Position numbers and translations under genes: made by a program. The notes under the pieces were generated by a model, which made no database searches, had not been told where the DNA came from, and worked only from the letters and a program-made list of their open reading frames with translations. This document shows positions 16,441-25,462 of a stretch of DNA of 64,000 nt, piece by piece. The stretch is from Chryseobacterium artocarpi (lineage in GTDB: Bacteria > Bacteroidota > Bacteroidia > Flavobacteriales > Weeksellaceae): positions 62,001 to 126,000 of the forward strand of contig NZ_MAYH01000049.1 of NCBI RefSeq assembly GCF_001684975.1, given 5' to 3'. Each line of letters opens with the position of its first letter. Within the stretch, counting starts at the first letter, position 1.

Positions 16441-17730
16441 ATGAGCAACGAGTTACAAAACATAAAAAACCGCTTCGGAATTATCGGGAACTTTCCGGCA
16501 CTCAATAGGGCACTGGAAAAATCTATTCAGGTAGCCCCTACAGATATCTCTGTTCTTGTTATCGGAGAAAGTGGGGTAGGGAAAGAATTTATTCCGAAGA
16601 TCATTCATTCAGAATCCAGAAGAAAGCACCAGCCTTATATTGTTGTAAACTGTGGAGCTATTCCTGAGGGAACCATAGATTCAGAATTATTTGGTCATGA
16701 AAAAGGAGCTTTTACAGGAGCTACGGCTACCAGAAAAGGATATTTTGAAGTAGCAGATGGAGGCACAATCTTTTTAGATGAGGTGGGAGAACTTCCTTTA
16801 CAGACGCAGGTTCGTCTTTTAAGAGTGTTGGAAAGCGGTGAATTTATGAAAGTAGGTTCTTCACAGGTTCAAAAGACTAACGTGAGAATTGTAGCAGCTA
16901 CCAACGTCAATATGATGAAGGCTATTCATGATGGAAGATTCCGTGAGGATTTATACTACCGTTTGAATACCGTTCAGATCGATATGCCTCCTTTGAGAGA
17001 AAGAAAAGGAGATATTCATTTATTGTTCAGAAAATTTGCAATAGATTTTGCAGAGAAATACAGAATGCCTGAGCTTGAATTAGAGCCCAGCGCTATTCAC
17101 TACATAGAAAGTTACTCTTTCCCGGGAAATGTCCGTCAATTAAGAAACTTAGTTGAGCAGATGACCGTTGTGGAAAGAAACAGGAACATTACAGCAGAAA
17201 AGCTTGCGGAATATATTCCAATGGAAACGCATCTGCCGATGGTGGTCAATAATCAGAGTACACCTAAGCAGAACGACTTCGGAAGCGAAAGAGAAATTAT
17301 GTATAAAATCCTCTTTGATATGCGTAATGATATTAATGATTTAAAATCCTTAACTTCGGAATTAATAAAGAACAGAGGAACTGCCGACTTAAGCAATCAT
17401 GAGAAAAATCTGATCAATAGAATTTATACTCCCGAAAGTCAGCAACAAGTAAACTCAGGATCTTTATTGTATTTTGAGAATAATAATGATACTCCAACTG
17501 TTCAGACTCCAACAATTATTTCAAGTCCGGAAGATAGCTATGAAGATATTGAGGATATTGAAGTGGAAGAAAACAGACCAGAATCCTTATCTCTTCAGAA
17601 TAACGAAAAGGATTTGATTATCAAAGCGTTGGAGAAACATAAAGGACGCAGGAACAGAGCGGCAGATGAACTTGGAATTTCACAAAGAACTTTATATAGA
17701 AAAATAAAACAATATAATCTGGAAGATTAA
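16441..17730 (+). CDS. Sigma-54-dependent transcriptional activator without receiver domain
   Basis: A 429-residue bacterial enhancer-binding protein. The AAA+ domain begins almost at the N-terminus: Walker A GESGVGKE (42-49), the sigma-54 contact loop GAFTGA (89-94), Walker B TIFLDEVGEL, and an arginine-finger region (RLNTVQIDMPPLRERKGD). A Fis-type helix-turn-helix is at the C-terminus (KHKGRRNRAADELGISQRTL). An acidic linker of about 120 residues separates the two. No receiver, GAF or PAS domain is present, so activity must be set by level or by a partner. It lies upstream of lptE, an arrangement common in flavobacteria. Confidence 0.92.
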   Translation: MSNELQNIKNRFGIIGNFPALNRALEKSIQVAPTDISVLVIGESGVGKEFIPKIIHSESRRKHQPYIVVNCGAIPEGTIDSELFGHEKGAFTGATATRKGYFEVADGGTIFLDEVGELPLQTQVRLLRVLESGEFMKVGSSQVQKTNVRIVAATNVNMMKAIHDGRFREDLYYRLNTVQIDMPPLRERKGDIHLLFRKFAIDFAEKYRMPELELEPSAIHYIESYSFPGNVRQLRNLVEQMTVVERNRNITAEKLAEYIPMETHLPMVVNNQSTPKQNDFGSEREIMYKILFDMRNDINDLKSLTSELIKNRGTADLSNHEKNLINRIYTPESQQQVNSGSLLYFENNNDTPTVQTPTIISSPEDSYEDIEDIEVEENRPESLSLQNNEKDLIIKALEKHKGRRNRAADELGISQRTLYRKIKQYNLED

Positions 17731-17743
17731 CCAAACATAAATA

Positions 17744-18448
17744 ATGAAAACATTTTTAGCACCTAAACCGATCAATTTTAAACTTGGAGAATATATCAAC
17801 AAAGGCGTAGAGCTTCTAAAGAAAGATTTTGGAAATATCTTTGTAGCTTTTTTATTATGCTGCCTTATGTCTATCATCCCTTTTTGCGCAGCAGTAGCGA
17901 TGGGGAATATGTATAAATACCTTAGAAAACTGAATAGAAATCAACCGGCATCTCCCGGAGATATTTTTGATTTTAAAGATTTTATGCCTTATTTTATTCT
18001 GCAGTTAATTATTCTTGGAGGTTTCTTATTGCTTTATATTCCTTTGATTATCGTAATGGTGGTTACAGGATCTATTTCAGGACGTGATGAAGGGAACCCG
18101 TTGTTGTTATTGTTTATGATTCCTTATCTGTTTATAATGATAGCAGCTATATATTATTTTGCATTGAAAGCATTTTATATTACTCCATTGATCAGTCTTA
18201 AAGGAATTACAGATATAAAAGAAGCGTGGAATATTTCAAAAGTAATGACTAAAGGAAATTTATTGTCAATATTTCTTTTCTCATTAATAGTGAGTATCTT
18301 AGCCCAAATAGGTGCTATTGCCTGTGGTATTGGTGTTTTTCTTACCTTACCTTTTTTATACACTGCAAATTATTTTGCTTATGAAGATGCTATTCAACAA
18401 ATTGAGCATGATGAAATCATTGAAATTGGATCTAAAAATGAATTTTAA
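17744..18448 (+). CDS. Integral membrane protein, unknown function
   Basis: A 234-residue protein with about four to five membrane segments (around residues 32-52, 85-110, 122-145, 175-205) and short charged ends. It has the general look of the DUF975/DUF4013-type membrane proteins, with an amphipathic N-terminal helix, but I cannot name the family. It starts 13 bases after the activator gene and its end overlaps the lptE start by 11 bases, so it is in the operon and probably connected with envelope biogenesis (inference). Confidence 0.65.
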   Translation: MKTFLAPKPINFKLGEYINKGVELLKKDFGNIFVAFLLCCLMSIIPFCAAVAMGNMYKYLRKLNRNQPASPGDIFDFKDFMPYFILQLIILGGFLLLYIPLIIVMVVTGSISGRDEGNPLLLLFMIPYLFIMIAAIYYFALKAFYITPLISLKGITDIKEAWNISKVMTKGNLLSIFLFSLIVSILAQIGAIACGIGVFLTLPFLYTANYFAYEDAIQQIEHDEIIEIGSKNEF

Positions 18449-18992
18449 AATTAAAAATATTAGTCTGAAACAACCTGCAAAGGTTGCAATACTCTTCGTT
18501 CTGATGGGCGTTTTAAACTCCTGCTACAGTTTTAGCCAAGGTGGAGCCCTTAAAGATGAAAAGACAATTCAGATCAATGAGTTTCCAAATAATGCCCCCC
18601 TTGTGAACCCGGCATTATCACAACAATTCTCTACAGATATTCAAAACAGATTTCTACAGAGAACAACTTTGAAGGGAACAAAAGAAAATCCCGATATCCT
18701 AGTAGAAGGAGAAATTACAGACTATACAATTACTCCTACAACCATCAGCTCCACTACACAGAATAACCCTTCCGGAGGAGTGATTCAACAAGCACAGAAT
18801 AAGCTTATGATTACTGTAAAAGTACATTATGAGAATAAAGTAAATGTGGAAGCAAGTTTTGACAGAACCTATACAGATGAAGCTGTTTTTAACAGTAATC
18901 TATCACAGAGTGATATCGAAAGTCAGCAGGTGAAAGTTGTAACAGAGAGAATTATTAACAAGATTTTTAACGACATTGTAGCGAATTGGTAA
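18438..18992 (+). CDS. lptE: LPS assembly lipoprotein LptE
   Basis: The start at 18438 overlaps the preceding gene by 11 bases. The upstream in-frame extension would be membrane-like read-through of the other gene and is rejected. The lipoprotein signal ends in VLNSC (Cys about 29), followed by Y-S-F. The family pattern for Bacteroidota LptE is visible: secretin-like alternating strands with NPDILVEGEITDYTITPTTIS, a Gly/Asn/Gln-rich turn, and KLMITVKVHYENK. LptE plugs and helps fold LptD in the outer membrane. It has 184 residues, normal for the family. Confidence 0.85.
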   Translation: MNFKIKNISLKQPAKVAILFVLMGVLNSCYSFSQGGALKDEKTIQINEFPNNAPLVNPALSQQFSTDIQNRFLQRTTLKGTKENPDILVEGEITDYTITPTTISSTTQNNPSGGVIQQAQNKLMITVKVHYENKVNVEASFDRTYTDEAVFNSNLSQSDIESQQVKVVTERIINKIFNDIVANW

Positions 18993-18993
18993 G

Positions 18994-21057
18994 ATGAATC
19001 CGAGAGTTTTAGAATTAATAAAAAATCCGAAAAATATTCAGTTAGAAGATCTAGGTCTTTTAAAGGAAGAGATTCATGCATTTCCCTATATCCAAAATAT
19101 CAGGGCACTTCACTTATATGGAGTACACCTGTATGAAAAAGAAAATTATCAGAAGGAACTTTCTACGACAGCAGCATACACTACTGATAAAAAGATTCTT
19201 TATCAGCTGATCAACGGGAAAATCCTACAGGAAGCAAAACAGGAAGAAGTGATTGACAACAAATCAACTTCAAAAACGACGGAAAAACCTGTTCGATTTA
19301 ATTATAAAGACAAAGGCTTCCCTATTAAAAGAGAAGAAACTGCTCCTGAAACAATTGAAGAAGAAGCTTCTTGCATTTTACAAACAGCACAGGAAATAAA
19401 ACCTGTTTATGTAAACGGAGAAAGAAACCGAATTCTGTTTGAAGGAGAAGAAAACTTCCTCGATGAAGAAAATACAGAAACAATTGACCTTGAATCTACG
19501 CTGGAATCAGGAACCCTGGTAACCCAAAAACCTGAATCAACAATAGTAGAGCCAATCCAGAATCAGGAAGAAAGTAAAGAAGTTCAATCGGAAGTTGAAG
19601 AAAATGCAGGTGAAAACTTTACGCCTGAAACAATCATTGACGAAGATCAGATATCTTCTGAAAATGTTGCAGAAAAAGTAGAAGAAGATCCAAATCTGAG
19701 TTTTGAAGAAATACAACCTTTATCATCTGAAGAAAATATAGTAGAAGAAACAGAAGACTCTGAAACTGTTTTGGAAAATGAAAATGCTCCTATTTCAGAA
19801 GCAGAAGTAATAGATGAAAATACTGAAGAAGCTATAGATGCTGAATCTATTGCCGTAGCTGAAGAAACCTCCGATTCTCATGTTGAGGAAGAAGAGAAGA
19901 GAGAAGCATCAGATGCAAAACTAAGCTTCCATGGAACAGATGCTTTCCTTCCGGATGTTAAAATACAGGCAAACAATGAAGAAGTAGCAGGTACGGCTGA
20001 AGTTTCTCTGTCCAATGTAAATAAGCATGAGGAGGAAATGAGACGTCTGATTGAAGAGGTTGAGAAGAAAATGAAGGAAACAAAGGCAGAAGCGGTTCTA
20101 CAAGAGAAAAAAGAAGAACCTGAAACTGTTGTAGAAGATCATGAAATCAGCTTTGCAGAAACTCAGAGTTTCCACTTTTGGTCTGCTGGAGAAGAGGCTC
20201 CAGAACTATCAGAAGAAGTAAAAGCAGAAGTTATAGAAGAAGCTGCTGAACCAGTAGAAACTGTAGAAGAATCTTCTGAGGAAGTATCTGTTGAAGAAAA
20301 TACATCTGAAGTTCAGTCCTCCTGGAAGCCCATGAGTCTTGAATCAAATATACCTGACTCTTTAATCAGTAAGCCAGAAGCATTACATGTTGTAAATACA
20401 CCTGTTGAAGCAGAAAAAACGGTTACAGAAGTTGAAGCTCCAATTAAAGATTCCAATGAGGGTTCTGTACCATCCGAACCAAAAACTCAGGAATGGGTTG
20501 AAGAACAAGTTGAAAACAATGAAATTTCCGATGAGAAAGAAGTCGTTACAGCCAAAAAAGATGAAGAAGCACCTGTAATGAATGTTTCATTCTTCAGTTC
20601 AGATATTTCCAACTTGAGAGTTGAAGAACAGGCTGAGACTAAAGAAACATCAGCAAAAGAAGAAGTAATGAAGGATGTTGTTGAAAATACTGTTCAATCT
20701 CCTGTCGACAGTAATGTTCCAGGGTTTATCAATACCTGGCAGAGTTGGCTGAAAATAGACAGGACAGAAGAAGTTGAAAAAGAAAAAGAAGAGATCAAAG
20801 AAAAAGCGATTGAAACTTTTATAGAAAACAATCCTAGAATCAGTCAGTTAAAAGAAGAAAGTACTTATGTGGTTAAAGAAAAGAATGATGATATTTCACA
20901 TTTGATGACTGAGACACTTGCTAATCTTTATTTTGAACAGAAACTATATTCCAAAGCGATAAAAGCATTTGAAATACTAATCAAAAAACACCCTGAAAAG
21001 AAAGATTACTTTACTTCTAAAATTAAAGAAATTAAAGATTTCAGAAGTAAAAACTAA
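18994..21057 (+). CDS. Highly acidic protein with C-terminal TPR
   Basis: It has 687 residues and starts 1 base after the lptE stop. There is no signal peptide. Residues about 100-600 are low-complexity, dominated by Glu, Ser, Val and Thr with many EE, VEE and ENT blocks, and probably disordered. A short segment (KHEEEMRRLIEEVEKKMKE, about 345-363) could be a coiled coil. The last 50 residues form one clear TPR (TETLANLYFEQKLYSKAIKAFE). Genes with this architecture follow lptE in flavobacteria. Function unknown. A strong terminator follows, closing the cluster that began with miaB. Confidence 0.75.
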   Translation: MNPRVLELIKNPKNIQLEDLGLLKEEIHAFPYIQNIRALHLYGVHLYEKENYQKELSTTAAYTTDKKILYQLINGKILQEAKQEEVIDNKSTSKTTEKPVRFNYKDKGFPIKREETAPETIEEEASCILQTAQEIKPVYVNGERNRILFEGEENFLDEENTETIDLESTLESGTLVTQKPESTIVEPIQNQEESKEVQSEVEENAGENFTPETIIDEDQISSENVAEKVEEDPNLSFEEIQPLSSEENIVEETEDSETVLENENAPISEAEVIDENTEEAIDAESIAVAEETSDSHVEEEEKREASDAKLSFHGTDAFLPDVKIQANNEEVAGTAEVSLSNVNKHEEEMRRLIEEVEKKMKETKAEAVLQEKKEEPETVVEDHEISFAETQSFHFWSAGEEAPELSEEVKAEVIEEAAEPVETVEESSEEVSVEENTSEVQSSWKPMSLESNIPDSLISKPEALHVVNTPVEAEKTVTEVEAPIKDSNEGSVPSEPKTQEWVEEQVENNEISDEKEVVTAKKDEEAPVMNVSFFSSDISNLRVEEQAETKETSAKEEVMKDVVENTVQSPVDSNVPGFINTWQSWLKIDRTEEVEKEKEEIKEKAIETFIENNPRISQLKEESTYVVKEKNDDISHLMTETLANLYFEQKLYSKAIKAFEILIKKHPEKKDYFTSKIKEIKDFRSKN

Positions 21058-21062
21058 AATAA

Positions 21063-21094
21063 AAAAGGTACAGCATTTATACTGTACCTTTTTT
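21063..21094. terminator. Bidirectional terminator
   Basis: AAAAGGTACAG (21063-21073) pairs with CTGTACCTTTT (21082-21092), with an 8-base loop and T-runs on both strands. It closes the miaB-to-TPR cluster and the convergent DUF4126 gene. Confidence 0.85.
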
Positions 21095-21098
21095 ATTT

Positions 21099-21704
21099 TT
21101 ATAGATCCTGAGAGGCTTTTTTGCCCCGTAATTTTCTCCAGGCTTTCCTGCCATAAACAATAACGAAGATCAAAAGAACTATTGCTATAATTGCTGCAAT
21201 AGCCGGTGCTGCCATCGCTAGAATAGACATAATCCCAGCTCCTGCTGTTTCGGTAGTTCCCACCACAGAATTTCCCAATCCTCCGGTGGTTGCCGTAGAA
21301 GCGGCACGTATTCCTGCAAAGCCGGAACTTATAGTAGCAGCTGTTCCGCCACCGGCAATTAGTGCCAATGCCCATTGTGGAAAGGTTCCCATATCAGCAA
21401 ACTGACTTGCAAATAACACAGAACCAGCGACAGTTGCCATAGGAATAGAAACTGTATCCAGTAAATGATCAATGAAAGGGATATAATAGGCAAGAATCTC
21501 CGCAACAGTTGCAATACCTGTTGTGATGAGCGTAGGTAACCCTGCAAGCCACTCAAATTGCTCATTCATAGGAATCCAGTGGAAATAAGAGGCAAGACTT
21601 ACAATAAACATCGGGAGAAAAACCCTAAAGCCTGTAGCTGCCGCTAGCCCAATGCCAATAAAGGCACTCAGTACATAGGAAAGGTAGGGAACTTGATCTA
21701 ACAT
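21099..21704 (-). CDS. DUF4126 domain membrane protein
   Basis: The start is set at the ATG at 21704 (MLDQVPYLSYVLS), because the 33-residue upstream extension in frame lacks the family pattern. The protein has 201 residues, four or so membrane helices, many Gly/Ala, and the DUF4126 features GIGLAAATGFRVFLP, the AGLPTL loop and GGGTAATISSG. The C-terminus is basic (GRKAWRKLRGKK). The family has no established function. It is a single-gene unit. Confidence 0.82.
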   Translation of the reverse strand: MLDQVPYLSYVLSAFIGIGLAAATGFRVFLPMFIVSLASYFHWIPMNEQFEWLAGLPTLITTGIATVAEILAYYIPFIDHLLDTVSIPMATVAGSVLFASQFADMGTFPQWALALIAGGGTAATISSGFAGIRAASTATTGGLGNSVVGTTETAGAGIMSILAMAAPAIAAIIAIVLLIFVIVYGRKAWRKLRGKKASQDL

Positions 21705-21879
21705 ATTAATTTTCAGATTTATTGTTTTCCCTAAAATTACAAAAAGTATCCGAGATTTAAACGTAAGAAGTTCGGATATAAGGTGTAGTGTACCCCAAAA
21801 CAATTTGAGATTGAATATATCTTGGCAGGTTTAACTCTTTATTGGTAAACTGCTACATTGTTATATTGCTAGACTAGAG

Positions 21880-22251
21880 CTATTTCTTCTGCACCTCACA
21901 AAGTTTAATAAACTGAGCTTCCACATCCTGAAATTTCTCTGGCATTTCTGAAGACATCCAAAAAAGCATAGCAATGGTTTTATCCCCAAAAGCACTTTTA
22001 TATAAGTCTTTATGTAAACGATAGCACTCTCTTAGCAATCTTTTTACACGATTTCTGTGAACAGCTCTTTTAAAGTATCTTTTAGAAACAGAAACACCCA
22101 ATTTACCATTTTCTATTGGCAGTGTAGGCTTATCTTTCAAAATAATGATTCGCAGATTTCCGGATGTTCTCCATTTACCTTTTTCAAAAAGTAAACTGAT
22201 CTCCGCATTCTTTTTGAGCTTTTCCGCTCTGGGGTATTTGAAATTCTGCAT
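21880..22251 (-). CDS. rnpA: Ribonuclease P protein component
   Basis: The basic protein subunit of RNase P, which removes 5' leaders from pre-tRNA together with the RNA subunit. It has 123 residues. The family signature RNRVKRLLRECYR is at residues 66-78, preceded by LGVSVSKRYFKRAVH. Its ATG shares one base with the stop of tcdA (TAATG), so the two are translationally coupled. The gene is not next to rpmH here, unlike in many bacteria, but sits in a tatD-tcdA-rnpA operon. Confidence 0.95.
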   Translation of the reverse strand: MQNFKYPRAEKLKKNAEISLLFEKGKWRTSGNLRIIILKDKPTLPIENGKLGVSVSKRYFKRAVHRNRVKRLLRECYRLHKDLYKSAFGDKTIAMLFWMSSEMPEKFQDVEAQFIKLCEVQKK

Positions 22252-22976
22252 TAATCTTGTTTCACTAAATAATTGATCACTTCAGCAGCTGCATAAAGCC
22301 CGAAAATTGCAGGCATATAGCTTATCGTTCCGTAAAAAGATCTTTTATAATTCGTTCCATCTGTCATTTTCAAGCTTTCCTCATCTTGAATATCATTGGA
22401 AAAAACGCAACGAACACCTTTGTCTATTTTTACTTTTCTCAGCCTTTTTCTTATCTGTCTTGCAAGGTGGCAGTGCTCGGTTTTGCTGATATCTCTCACC
22501 AATACCTTGCTTGGATCAGTTTTTCCGCCTGCTCCCATTGAACTTATCACCTTTATTTTTTTTCTTTTAGCAGAAATAATTAAGCTTAATTTTGGAGTTA
22601 CGCTGTCTATGCAATCCAATACATAATCAAATGGTGCCGAATCCAGCACTTCATCCATTCTTTCAGGATTCAGAAACTCATTGATTTTTGTTAATTTAAG
22701 ATCAGGATTGATGTCTAGAAGTCTTTCAGCAACCACTTCTACTTTATGTTTTCCAACAGTGGATCGTAAAGCGGGAAGCTGTCTGTTTACATTGGTAATG
22801 TCTACCGTATCACCATCTACAATGGTCATATTTCCTACCCCGGCTCTAGCCAAAAATTCAGCAGCAAAGGAACCAACACCACCTAATCCTACCACAAGAA
22901 CAGTTGCTTTGTTCAATTTTTCCAAACCATCTTCCTTAATAAGGAGCTCCGTTCTTTCCAGCCAGTATTTATCCAT
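22251..22976 (-). CDS. tcdA: tRNA threonylcarbamoyladenosine dehydratase TcdA
   Basis: An E1-like (ThiF/MoeB superfamily) enzyme that cyclises t6A37 of tRNA to ct6A using ATP. It has 241 residues. The nucleotide-binding loop is VLVVGLGGVGSF (26-37), followed by VDGDTVDITNVNRQLPA, the ATP-contacting Arg/Asn region of the family, and DCIDSVTPKLSLI. The segment DPSKVLVRDISKTEHCHLARQIRKRLRK is typical of TcdA (CsdL/YgdL). It overlaps tatD upstream by 8 bases and rnpA downstream by 1 base, so three RNA/DNA-processing enzymes form one operon. Confidence 0.92.
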   Translation of the reverse strand: MDKYWLERTELLIKEDGLEKLNKATVLVVGLGGVGSFAAEFLARAGVGNMTIVDGDTVDITNVNRQLPALRSTVGKHKVEVVAERLLDINPDLKLTKINEFLNPERMDEVLDSAPFDYVLDCIDSVTPKLSLIISAKRKKIKVISSMGAGGKTDPSKVLVRDISKTEHCHLARQIRKRLRKVKIDKGVRCVFSNDIQDEESLKMTDGTNYKRSFYGTISYMPAIFGLYAAAEVINYLVKQD

Positions 22977-23595
22977 TTCTTATCGTGTGTAAATTTTCTA
23001 AAATTTGTTCGTTGAGGTCATCCAAAGAAATCCTTTTTATTTCCGAAACCTTACCATACAATTCTTCGATCTTAAAGTCTTCATTGTCAGTTTCTAAAAA
23101 GATTTTGTTTAATGGAGTGTTTTTTAAAATATTCTGCAAAGATAGATTATACAAAACAGCTTTTCCAAAACTCAGGTAAAAATTATGAGTAATAAGATCC
23201 GTAGCAATCTGCTGTTTTTTATTAAAACCATGAATAATCATAGGCTGCTGTGACTTTTTCCTGAATGAAATCACTTCGTAAAATTTTCTAACGCAATGAA
23301 CGATGATTGGTTTATTTACTTCATTTGCTATCTTAATCTGCTTAAGAAAAACTTCCTCCTGAATTTTCTGATCTATAGGAACAAGAGAATCCAAACCACA
23401 TTCACCAATAGCAAAACAGTTTTCCAGCATCATATTTTTCAGCCAACTTAGCTGTTTTTCTATATTAATAATATCAATATCCTGAGGGTGAATCCCTATT
23501 GAATAAGGGAAGTCTGGCGGAATTTGCTCAATATCCAAATTGTAAATTCCGTCTCTGATGTATTTTTTATGATGGTGAAAATCAAAAAATTCCAT
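22969..23595 (-). CDS. TatD family metal-dependent hydrolase
   Basis: The start is set at the ATG at 23595 (MEFFDFHHHK); an ATG two codons upstream is also possible. It has 208 residues, shorter than E. coli TatD (about 260). The first metal site is reduced to FHHHK where TatD has DTHxH. IGIHPQD, AIGECGLDS, PIIVHCVRKF and the final ETDNED remain, so metal ligands Glu, His and Asp are kept. Family members are 3'-5' DNA exonucleases or hydrolases. The reduced first motif is worth noting. It is the first gene of the tatD-tcdA-rnpA operon. Confidence 0.85.
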   Translation of the reverse strand: MEFFDFHHHKKYIRDGIYNLDIEQIPPDFPYSIGIHPQDIDIINIEKQLSWLKNMMLENCFAIGECGLDSLVPIDQKIQEEVFLKQIKIANEVNKPIIVHCVRKFYEVISFRKKSQQPMIIHGFNKKQQIATDLITHNFYLSFGKAVLYNLSLQNILKNTPLNKIFLETDNEDFKIEELYGKVSEIKRISLDDLNEQILENLHTIRNG

Positions 23596-23634
23596 CCTCA
23601 AAAATACTATTATTTCGAATTAATGTAAAATTAT

Positions 23635-23648
23635 TAAACGAACGTTTA
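23635..23648. promoter_or_regulatory. Palindromic operator candidate before tetR
   Basis: TAAACG-AA-CGTTTA is a perfect 6-bp inverted repeat with a 2-base spacer, located between the divergent tatD (start 23595) and tetR (start 23692). It is probably the autoregulatory site of the TetR protein. The same architecture recurs at 5080-5095. Confidence 0.6.
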
Positions 23649-23691
23649 CAATTGTGTTAAAAATTTCTTAACTTTACTCAAAGTACACTTC

Positions 23692-24321
23692 ATGAAGAAA
23701 AAATTTACAGAAAAACAGATTCACATACTTGACATTGCAGAAGAGCTTATTGCAAAAAAGGGATACGAGGGGACATCTGTAAGAGATATTTGTTCCAAAG
23801 CAAACATTAACGTTGCAATGATCTCCTATTACTTCGGTTCTAAAGAGAAAATGATGTCTTATCTCTATCAGTACAGAGTGCTTAAGACAAGAGAAAATTT
23901 CTCAGAATTTGCAGACACCATTAAAGACGGTAAACCTGAAATGCAAATGCGTGAAATGATAAAATATATTGTTTCCCAACTTTTCAAGTACAACTATTTT
24001 CATGGTTTTGTGACTCAGGAACTTCGTCATACAGAAAATTTAAAAGATGAATTACTGGATTTCTATCAGTTATTTGTTAAAAAACTGGATGAAGTCATTA
24101 AAAAAGGAGTTGCCTCAGGAGTTTTCACCTTCACACCGAAACCTGAAGACATCCTTACCATGATTATTGGTTCCACCTTGTTTGTCATCCGAAATAAAAA
24201 TTTTTATGAACTTTATGTTCCCAGCAAAAATGAAGAAACCTATGCTAAAGAAGCAGAGAAAAAGGTAAGAATGAATCTTTTACTAAGTGTTTTTGCCATT
24301 TTGGGATACGCTGCAGACTAA
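23692..24321 (+). CDS. TetR/AcrR family transcriptional regulator
   Basis: A 209-residue one-component repressor. The N-terminal helix-turn-helix spans about residues 8-55, with GYEGTSVRDICSKANINVAM and the recognition end ISYYFGSKEKM. The C-terminal ligand domain is all helical and not diagnostic. It is divergent from tatD with a palindrome between them and is monocistronic, with a bamD promoter following. The ligand and targets are unknown; a similar palindrome before the persulfide dioxygenase operon suggests one candidate target. Confidence 0.92.
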   Translation: MKKKFTEKQIHILDIAEELIAKKGYEGTSVRDICSKANINVAMISYYFGSKEKMMSYLYQYRVLKTRENFSEFADTIKDGKPEMQMREMIKYIVSQLFKYNYFHGFVTQELRHTENLKDELLDFYQLFVKKLDEVIKKGVASGVFTFTPKPEDILTMIIGSTLFVIRNKNFYELYVPSKNEETYAKEAEKKVRMNLLLSVFAILGYAAD

Positions 24322-24368
24322 AATTACGTTAAATATTCATAAAAAAAAATCTATTGACAAAAAAGTTA

Positions 24369-24376
24369 TATTTTTG
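24369..24376 (+). promoter_or_regulatory. -7 promoter element of bamD
   Basis: TATTTTTG matches TAnnTTTG, 49 bases before the bamD ATG. A TTG at 24354-24356 is only 12 bases upstream, shorter than usual. Confidence 0.45.
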
Positions 24377-24424
24377 CAAATTAGTAAATCGGCTGTATAA
24401 TCCGAAAACTGTTGAATTTTTTAT

Positions 24425-25420
24425 ATGAAAAAATATATTTTAGGTCTTTTTGCTGTAGCCGTGATGGCATCATGTGTAAGCCAGCAGGAAAAAGCAATGA
24501 AGAGTGCTGATAAAGATTTTATCCTAAAAGCTGCTAATGAAAACTTCGCTAAGAAAAAGTGGAAAAATGCATTGGCTCTTTACGACAGACTTGCCAATCT
24601 TGTGGCAGGAACGGATGATTTTCCTAATGTAGGATTCAATACAGCCTATGCCAACTATTACGATAAGAGTTATAAGCTAGCGGGTCATCAGTTCAAAAAT
24701 TTTGCGATTAACTTTCCAAAAGACCCAAGAGCAGAAGAAGCAGCTTACATGTCTGCACTTTGCTACTATGAAGGTTCTATGGATTATAACCTGGATCAAT
24801 CCAGTACAGAATTAGCGATTAATGAACTTCAGGACTTCCTGAACAATTATCCGAATTCTGAAAGATCTAAAAATATTTCTCAGCTGATCGATGAATTGTC
24901 TTATAAATTAGAGTTCAAAGCTTATGAAAACGGAAGACAGTACTTCAAGATGGGACAATATAAAGCTGCAAATGTAGCATTGGAGAATGTTTTAGAGGAC
25001 TTTCCAAGTACAAAGCTTCGTCCAAAAATTTATGATTATATCATGAAATCTCGTTATGAATTAGCAATAAAGTCAATTTATGACCTGAAAGATGAGCGTA
25101 TTGAAAGCGCATTGACTTATGTGAAGATGGTAGAAAAAGAACTTCCTAATACGGAATATTCAAAAACCGCTTCAGAATTGAAAGCAAAGCTTGAAAAAGA
25201 AAAGCAGAATTTTGTTGTCGTGAAAAAAGATACGGAAGCAAGAATTGCAGCGCTTACGGCAAGACAAAAGAAAGTAGCTGATAAACTAGCAGAGCAAGAT
25301 AAAAAAGAACAGCAGGCTAAAGATCAGATCAGTAATGAAAAGCAAGCAAAGCAGATGCAGAGGGACAGTGCGGCACTTCAGACCCCTCCACCTGCAGCGA
25401 CTTTCAAAATTCAAAGATAA
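24425..25420 (+). CDS. bamD: Outer membrane assembly lipoprotein BamD
   Basis: A lipoprotein (signal MKKYILGLFAVAVMASC, Cys17) with TPR repeats. It is an essential part of the BAM complex that folds outer-membrane proteins. The TPR region covers about residues 30-240 (LYDRLANLVAG, HQFKNFAINFPKDPRAEEAAYMSA, LQDFLNNYPNSERS). A charged, Gln/Lys-rich coiled-coil tail of about 70 residues follows, longer than in proteobacterial BamD but usual for flavobacteria. Its neighbour rpoZ starts 42 bases downstream, the standard Bacteroidota order. Confidence 0.9.
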   Translation: MKKYILGLFAVAVMASCVSQQEKAMKSADKDFILKAANENFAKKKWKNALALYDRLANLVAGTDDFPNVGFNTAYANYYDKSYKLAGHQFKNFAINFPKDPRAEEAAYMSALCYYEGSMDYNLDQSSTELAINELQDFLNNYPNSERSKNISQLIDELSYKLEFKAYENGRQYFKMGQYKAANVALENVLEDFPSTKLRPKIYDYIMKSRYELAIKSIYDLKDERIESALTYVKMVEKELPNTEYSKTASELKAKLEKEKQNFVVVKKDTEARIAALTARQKKVADKLAEQDKKEQQAKDQISNEKQAKQMQRDSAALQTPPPAATFKIQR

Positions 25421-25462
25421 TTCGTAAATTTGCCATCTTAAAATAAAAATAATTTTCTCAAA

